This document shows, piece by piece, positions 5,159 to 7,899 of a DNA stretch of 7,899 nt; position 1 is the first letter of the stretch; each line of letters starts with the position of its first letter. The position numbers were made by a program, and so were the translations under genes. The DNA comes from an uncultured Campylobacter sp. (GTDB lineage Bacteria; Campylobacterota; Campylobacteria; Campylobacterales; Campylobacteraceae): NCBI RefSeq assembly GCF_938045225.1, contig NZ_CALINL010000026.1, positions 1 to 7,899 of the forward strand. The letters are read 5' to 3'. The notes under the pieces are model-generated. The model saw only the letters and a list, made by a program, of their open reading frames with translations, had not been told where the DNA came from and searched no databases.

Positions 5159-6409
5159 ATGGTATTTATAGAAGACGTAACTGCGATAGAGGTACTTGAC
5201 AGCCGCGGCAACCCGACCGTGAAAGCAACCGTGGCTCTAAGTGATGGCACCGTAGCAAGCGCGATAGTGCCAAGTGGCGCAAGCACGGGCAAACGCGAGG
5301 CGCTGGAGCTTCGCGACGGGGGCGATAGATACTGCGGCAAGGGCGTGCTAAAGGCTGTTGAAAACGTAAATTCGCAGATCGCCGAAGCCGTGATCGGACT
5401 AGATGCTTTTGGTCAAAAGGCGCTTGATGATGAGATGAGAGAGCTTGACGGCACCGATAATTACTCAAATTTAGGCGCAAATGCGGTGCTTGGCGTATCT
5501 ATGGCGGTAGCGCGCGCGGCGGCAAAGAGCCTTGACGTGCCTTTGTATCGCTACCTAGGCGGCGCAAACGCTAGCGTACTGCCGGTGCCGATGTTTAATA
5601 TCATCAACGGCGGCGCGCACGCGAACAACAGCGTGGATTTCCAAGAATTTATGATTATGCCGTTTGGATTTGATAAATTTAGCGACGCGTTGCGAGCGGC
5701 GAGCGAAATTTACCACACGCTAAAAGGCCTTCTAAACGCGGCCGGTCACAGCACGGCGGTGGGCGACGAGGGCGGATTTGCGCCGAATTTAAACGATAAC
5801 GAAGAACCGATCAAACTCATCATGCAAGCTATCGAAAAAGCTGGCTACAAAGCGGGCGAGCAGATCAAACTAGCCCTTGACGTCGCGGCTAGCGAGCTGT
5901 ATGAAAACGGCAAATATAAGCTAGAAGGCAAGGAATTTAGCAGTGAAGAGCTGATAGAGCGATACGCGCAACTTTGCGAGAAGTATCCGATATTTTCGAT
6001 CGAAGACGGCCTAAGCGAGGACGACTGGGCGGGCTGGGCGAAGCTAACTAGCAAGCTTGGCTCTAAAGTGCAGCTTGTGGGCGACGATCTATTTGTAACG
6101 AACGAGAAAATTTTGCGCGAAGGCATCGCCAAAGGCGTAGGCAACGCGATCCTAATCAAACCGAATCAAATCGGCACCGTAAGCCAAACTATGCAGACGA
6201 TCCGCCTAGCGCAGCGCAAAGGCTACCGCTGCGTGATGAGCCACAGAAGCGGCGAGAGCGAGGATAGCTTTATCGCGGACTTCGCCGTCGCGATGAATAC
6301 GGGCCAAATCAAAACGGGCGCAACCTCAAGAAGCGAACGCAACGCCAAATACAACCGCCTGCTTGAGATCGAGCGCGAGACGGACGAGTTTTTAGGAAAT
6401 CAAATTTGA
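5159..6409 (+). CDS. eno: Enolase (phosphopyruvate hydratase)
   Basis: Enolase interconverts 2-phosphoglycerate and phosphoenolpyruvate in glycolysis and gluconeogenesis. In Campylobacter, which generally lacks a complete upper glycolysis, it serves mainly gluconeogenesis and PEP supply. The 416 residues are near the usual length. Visible active-site elements are PSGASTGKREALE at 38-50, FQEF at 161-164, GDEGGF at 202-207 with E204 matching the catalytic glutamate, metal ligands D241 (LALD), E282 (SIEDG) and the GDD at 308-310, LIKPNQIGT at 332-340 with catalytic K334, and SHRSGESED at 361-369. The start is ATG at 5159, fixed by GGAGGA at 5145-5150. Its TGA overlaps the TTG start of the next gene by four bases (TTGA), which points to cotranscription with the division gene. 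The protein looks complete and ordinary. Confidence 0.98.
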   Translation: MVFIEDVTAIEVLDSRGNPTVKATVALSDGTVASAIVPSGASTGKREALELRDGGDRYCGKGVLKAVENVNSQIAEAVIGLDAFGQKALDDEMRELDGTDNYSNLGANAVLGVSMAVARAAAKSLDVPLYRYLGGANASVLPVPMFNIINGGAHANNSVDFQEFMIMPFGFDKFSDALRAASEIYHTLKGLLNAAGHSTAVGDEGGFAPNLNDNEEPIKLIMQAIEKAGYKAGEQIKLALDVAASELYENGKYKLEGKEFSSEELIERYAQLCEKYPIFSIEDGLSEDDWAGWAKLTSKLGSKVQLVGDDLFVTNEKILREGIAKGVGNAILIKPNQIGTVSQTMQTIRLAQRKGYRCVMSHRSGESEDSFIADFAVAMNTGQIKTGATSRSERNAKYNRLLEIERETDEFLGNQI

Positions 6410-6675
6410 GCGAAGTCCTAGACGAATACGTCGAGAAAAAGCCTTTTGATTTCAGGCTTTTTCTCAGATTTACGCTCATAGCGTTTTGCGTGATATGTTT
6501 TGGTATCTACGTGGGCAATATAATCTTTGGCAAGCGCTCGCTAGACGTGATGCTAAGCCTACAAGAGCAAAAAACGCAGCTAGAACGTGACGTCGAAACG
6601 CTAAAAAAACAAAACGCCCAGCTGCAAAAGGCGTATTTCGAGCTAAAAGAGCTTGAGCCAAGCAGCGGCGGGTAA
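6406..6675 (+). CDS. FtsB/DivIC-family septum-formation initiator protein
   Basis: This is a short bitopic membrane protein of 89 residues: a charged cytoplasmic N-terminus (1-18), one membrane segment (about 19-41), then a periplasmic coiled coil (about 46-82) with regular L/V heptads (LQEQKTQLERDVETLKKQNA). The GKRSLDVML junction and the coiled-coil pattern fit FtsB/DivIC, which forms a complex with FtsL and FtsQ to activate septal peptidoglycan synthesis. Its position just after eno is a common FtsB location in bacteria (E. coli also has eno near ftsB). The start is TTG at 6406, overlapping the eno stop as TTGA, with AGGAA at 6394-6398 seven bases upstream; there is no earlier usable start. 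The C-terminus after the coil is very short (SSGG). The C. jejuni counterpart, as I recall, is Cj1671c. Family assignment rests on topology, context and motif pattern. Confidence 0.8.
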   Translation: MSEVLDEYVEKKPFDFRLFLRFTLIAFCVICFGIYVGNIIFGKRSLDVMLSLQEQKTQLERDVETLKKQNAQLQKAYFELKELEPSSGG

Positions 6676-6708
6676 ATTTAGCTTTATAAATTTAAAAACG
6701 GGGGAGTT

Positions 6709-7452
6709 ATGAAAATCGGTAAAATTTGGCTTTTGGCGCTGGCCTGCGGGTTGGCTTTTGGCAGAGAAAATCCTTTTGCGCCCTCGGGCGATGTAAACGC
6801 GAGCATGACTAGCAGCAACGTCGTGGAAAATTTGCCGCCTTTTGAGAAGCAAAATTTCAAATTTCCCGCCGACGCTAGAAACTTCATCTCCGTCACGCTA
6901 AAATACAAAAGCCTCGACGGCAGCGTCAAGGAAAAAACCGTCGATATAAACAAAAGCATCTCGTGGCAGGATGAGTTTTTGCTCAGCAAGATCGCAGTGC
7001 CCATCGTCGTAGAAAAGCCCGACGTCTCGGTCACTAAAGAGGAGCCAAAAGCCGCCGCGATAGACGTCGCGCCAAAGCCTGCCGAGCGCAATATGACAAC
7101 GCAAGAGCCGCTAAAAGACGTCGTCATAAAGCCACTTGAAAAGCCGCAACCGCAAAAGCAAATCGTCTATAAGCAGACGAAATTTGAGATCTATCCGATG
7201 CAGATAAAAATCCTCACGACCGACGAGAAGCTAAAGGACTACTCGATCAGCAAAGGTACAAAGGTCGTGATCGACTTTGCCTCGCAAACGGATGTAAATA
7301 CTAGAAAAGACGAGCTTGACTGCGGCGCGTTTAAAACGGCTCTTTTTGGCTCGCACGGCAAATTTTACCGCGTAGTTTTTGATCTCGACGGCAGCTACAA
7401 ACACGAGATCGAAAAGACGCAGGACGGATATCTGCTAAAGCTTTCTAGATAA
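6709..7452 (+). CDS. Secreted AMIN-domain protein, CgpA-like, with three N-glycosylation sequons
   Basis: The 247-residue protein has a Sec signal peptide (MKIGK, then a hydrophobic core to about 18, cleavage likely before RENPF), a variable proline- and lysine-rich middle (about 100-155), and a C-terminal beta-rich region (about 155-247) resembling an AMIN domain, a module that often targets periplasmic proteins to the cell wall or envelope machines. It matches the position and type of C. jejuni CgpA (Cj1670c), a known N-glycoprotein. Three sequons of the PglB form D/E-X-N-X-S/T are present: DVNAS at 28-32, DINKS at 79-83 and ERNMT at 126-130, all before the folded C-terminal region. The start ATG has GGGGAG at 6701-6706. 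The gene lies 33 bases after the FtsB-like gene, probably in the same transcript. The exact molecular role is unknown. Confidence 0.8.
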   Translation: MKIGKIWLLALACGLAFGRENPFAPSGDVNASMTSSNVVENLPPFEKQNFKFPADARNFISVTLKYKSLDGSVKEKTVDINKSISWQDEFLLSKIAVPIVVEKPDVSVTKEEPKAAAIDVAPKPAERNMTTQEPLKDVVIKPLEKPQPQKQIVYKQTKFEIYPMQIKILTTDEKLKDYSISKGTKVVIDFASQTDVNTRKDELDCGAFKTALFGSHGKFYRVVFDLDGSYKHEIEKTQDGYLLKLSR

Positions 7453-7460
7453 ATTTGATT

Positions 7461-7488
7461 TTTACGCGCCGATTTTTGGGCGTGTAAA
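7461..7488 (+). terminator. Likely intrinsic terminator after the AMIN-domain gene
   Basis: A 10-bp stem pairs TTTACGCGCC (7461-7470) with GGCGTGTAAA (7479-7488), with one G-U pair and an 8-base loop. It begins 8 bases after the stop of the AMIN gene. Only a short T run (AAATTT) follows it, so it is a modest terminator. It marks a plausible end of the recA-eno-FtsB-AMIN transcript. Confidence 0.5.
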
Positions 7489-7679
7489 TTTGCACCGATA
7501 ATTTCTCGCGGCAAGGACTAAATTTGAGCCTTCGCCGCGTTTTTAAATTTGGCTTTCAAATTTAGCCGAATTTGCCTTAATATAAATTTCCCCGCATTTT
7601 TCCAAATTCCCCGCCCAATTTCACTCAAATTTAACCGCCATTTGGCTAAGATTTCGCAAATTTGACTTAAGGGATAAAT
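7489..7679. other. AT-rich intergenic spacer with repeated AAATTT words
   Basis: No reading frame of note is present. Counting the whole gap from 7451 to 7681, the palindrome AAATTT occurs nine times, often as CAAATTTG or TAAATTTG. Weak -10-like words occur on plus at 7583-7588 (TAAATT context) and 7647-7652 (TAAGAT), either of which could serve the downstream gene; neither is convincing. Confidence 0.4.
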
Positions 7680-7899
7680 TTGAACAAACTCGCACTTAGC
7701 CTCGCCTCCCTTTTCCTCATCTTTTTCGTAAATTTTATTTACGAAAAGCTATCCGGCCCCACTCGTTTCGTCGTTACCGCCGATACCAAGATAATCCCCG
7801 GTTCGGAACTAAGCAAATACGTAACGCAAGAGGAGATAGACGATTTTGCTTTTAGATACTGGGATATAGATAAGCAGATAAAGGACGACGCATTTGCGG
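7680..7899 (+). CDS. N-terminus of an unrecognised membrane-anchored or secreted protein (cut by window end)
   Basis: The frame opens at TTG (7680-7682), with AAGGGA at 7669-7674 five bases upstream, and runs open to the window edge, giving 73 residues. It starts MNKLALSLASLFLIFFVNFI, a basic tip followed by a hydrophobic stretch (about 4-20) with no clear cleavage site, so an uncleaved signal anchor is as likely as a signal peptide. The following residues (YEKLSGPTRFVVTADTKIIP, then a charged segment with FRYWDIDKQIKDD) would lie outside the cytoplasm. I do not recognise the family. In C. jejuni a DNA ligase gene follows the CgpA gene, as I recall, but the visible residues do not show ligase motifs. 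It may be a separate transcript, since a terminator and 190 bases of spacer come before it. Confidence 0.65.
   Translation, partial: MNKLALSLASLFLIFFVNFIYEKLSGPTRFVVTADTKIIPGSELSKYVTQEEIDDFAFRYWDIDKQIKDDAFA

Noticed and set aside
4048..6409. Long antisense open frames over recA and eno
   Set aside because: They are by-products of strongly biased codon use in conserved genes, have no ribosome binding sites, and their residues resemble no protein.
6709..6768. Lipoprotein signal in the AMIN protein (cysteine at residue 13)
   Set aside because: The residue three before the cysteine is alanine and the hydrophobic core continues past it, so ordinary signal peptidase I cleavage before RENPF is more likely.
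1..7899. CRISPR array, tRNA, rRNA, insertion sequence or phage genes
   Set aside because: No regularly spaced repeats, cloverleaf, transposase, integrase or phage structural protein was seen in the window.

Overview
The window appears to be two pieces of DNA from different bacteria. Positions 1 to about 733 look like Pasteurellaceae (Haemophilus type). They hold the last codons of riboflavin synthase, a hairpin terminator built from two inverted copies of the Haemophilus DNA-uptake 9-mer AAGTGCGGT, and an AT-rich reading frame on the minus strand that I do not recognise. Positions from about 735 to the end look like a Campylobacter of moderate GC content, such as the oral rectus/showae/curvus group. 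The evidence is the gene order (murB, fliQ, mqnD, recA, eno, FtsB-like, AMIN protein), the abundance of AAATTT words, and sigma-70 promoters with extended -10 boxes and T-rich upstream DNA. Both kinds of organism live in the mouth. A chimeric clone, amplification product or metagenomic contig explains the join better than gene transfer does, but sequence alone cannot settle this.

Layout. Positions 1-104: 3' end of ribE (+). 114-157: uptake-sequence terminator, shared with the convergent minus-strand frame at 188-682, which stays open to 733 and is probably cut at its 5' end by the join. 683-811: junction region, with a start-less signal-peptide-like remnant. 812-2732: minus-strand operon mqnD-fliQ-murB (menaquinone, flagellar export, peptidoglycan), with genes joined by stop/start overlaps. 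2733-2840: 108-bp spacer with two back-to-back promoters whose -10 boxes lie only 12 bp apart. 2841-3935: solitary D12-class adenine DNA methyltransferase (+). 4048-7452: plus-strand run of recA, eno, an FtsB/DivIC-family gene and a secreted AMIN-domain protein. 7453-7679: AT-rich spacer. 7680-end: start of a membrane-anchored or secreted protein, cut by the window edge.

How the genes relate. Most of the Campylobacter part is housekeeping: recombination repair, glycolysis, division, cell wall, menaquinone and flagellar export. The accessory element is the methyltransferase, which sits between mqnD and recA. From memory, the C. jejuni locus Cj1670c-Cj1676 has the same neighbours without this gene between them. 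The AMIN protein matches the position and type of the C. jejuni glycoprotein CgpA, and carries three sequons of the PglB N-glycosylation type. Three of the genes start with TTG, each with a good ribosome binding site. I found no CRISPR array, tRNA, rRNA, insertion sequence or clear novel defence system. The observations most worth following are the chimeric junction, the solitary methyltransferase with its overlapping divergent promoters, and the sequons.
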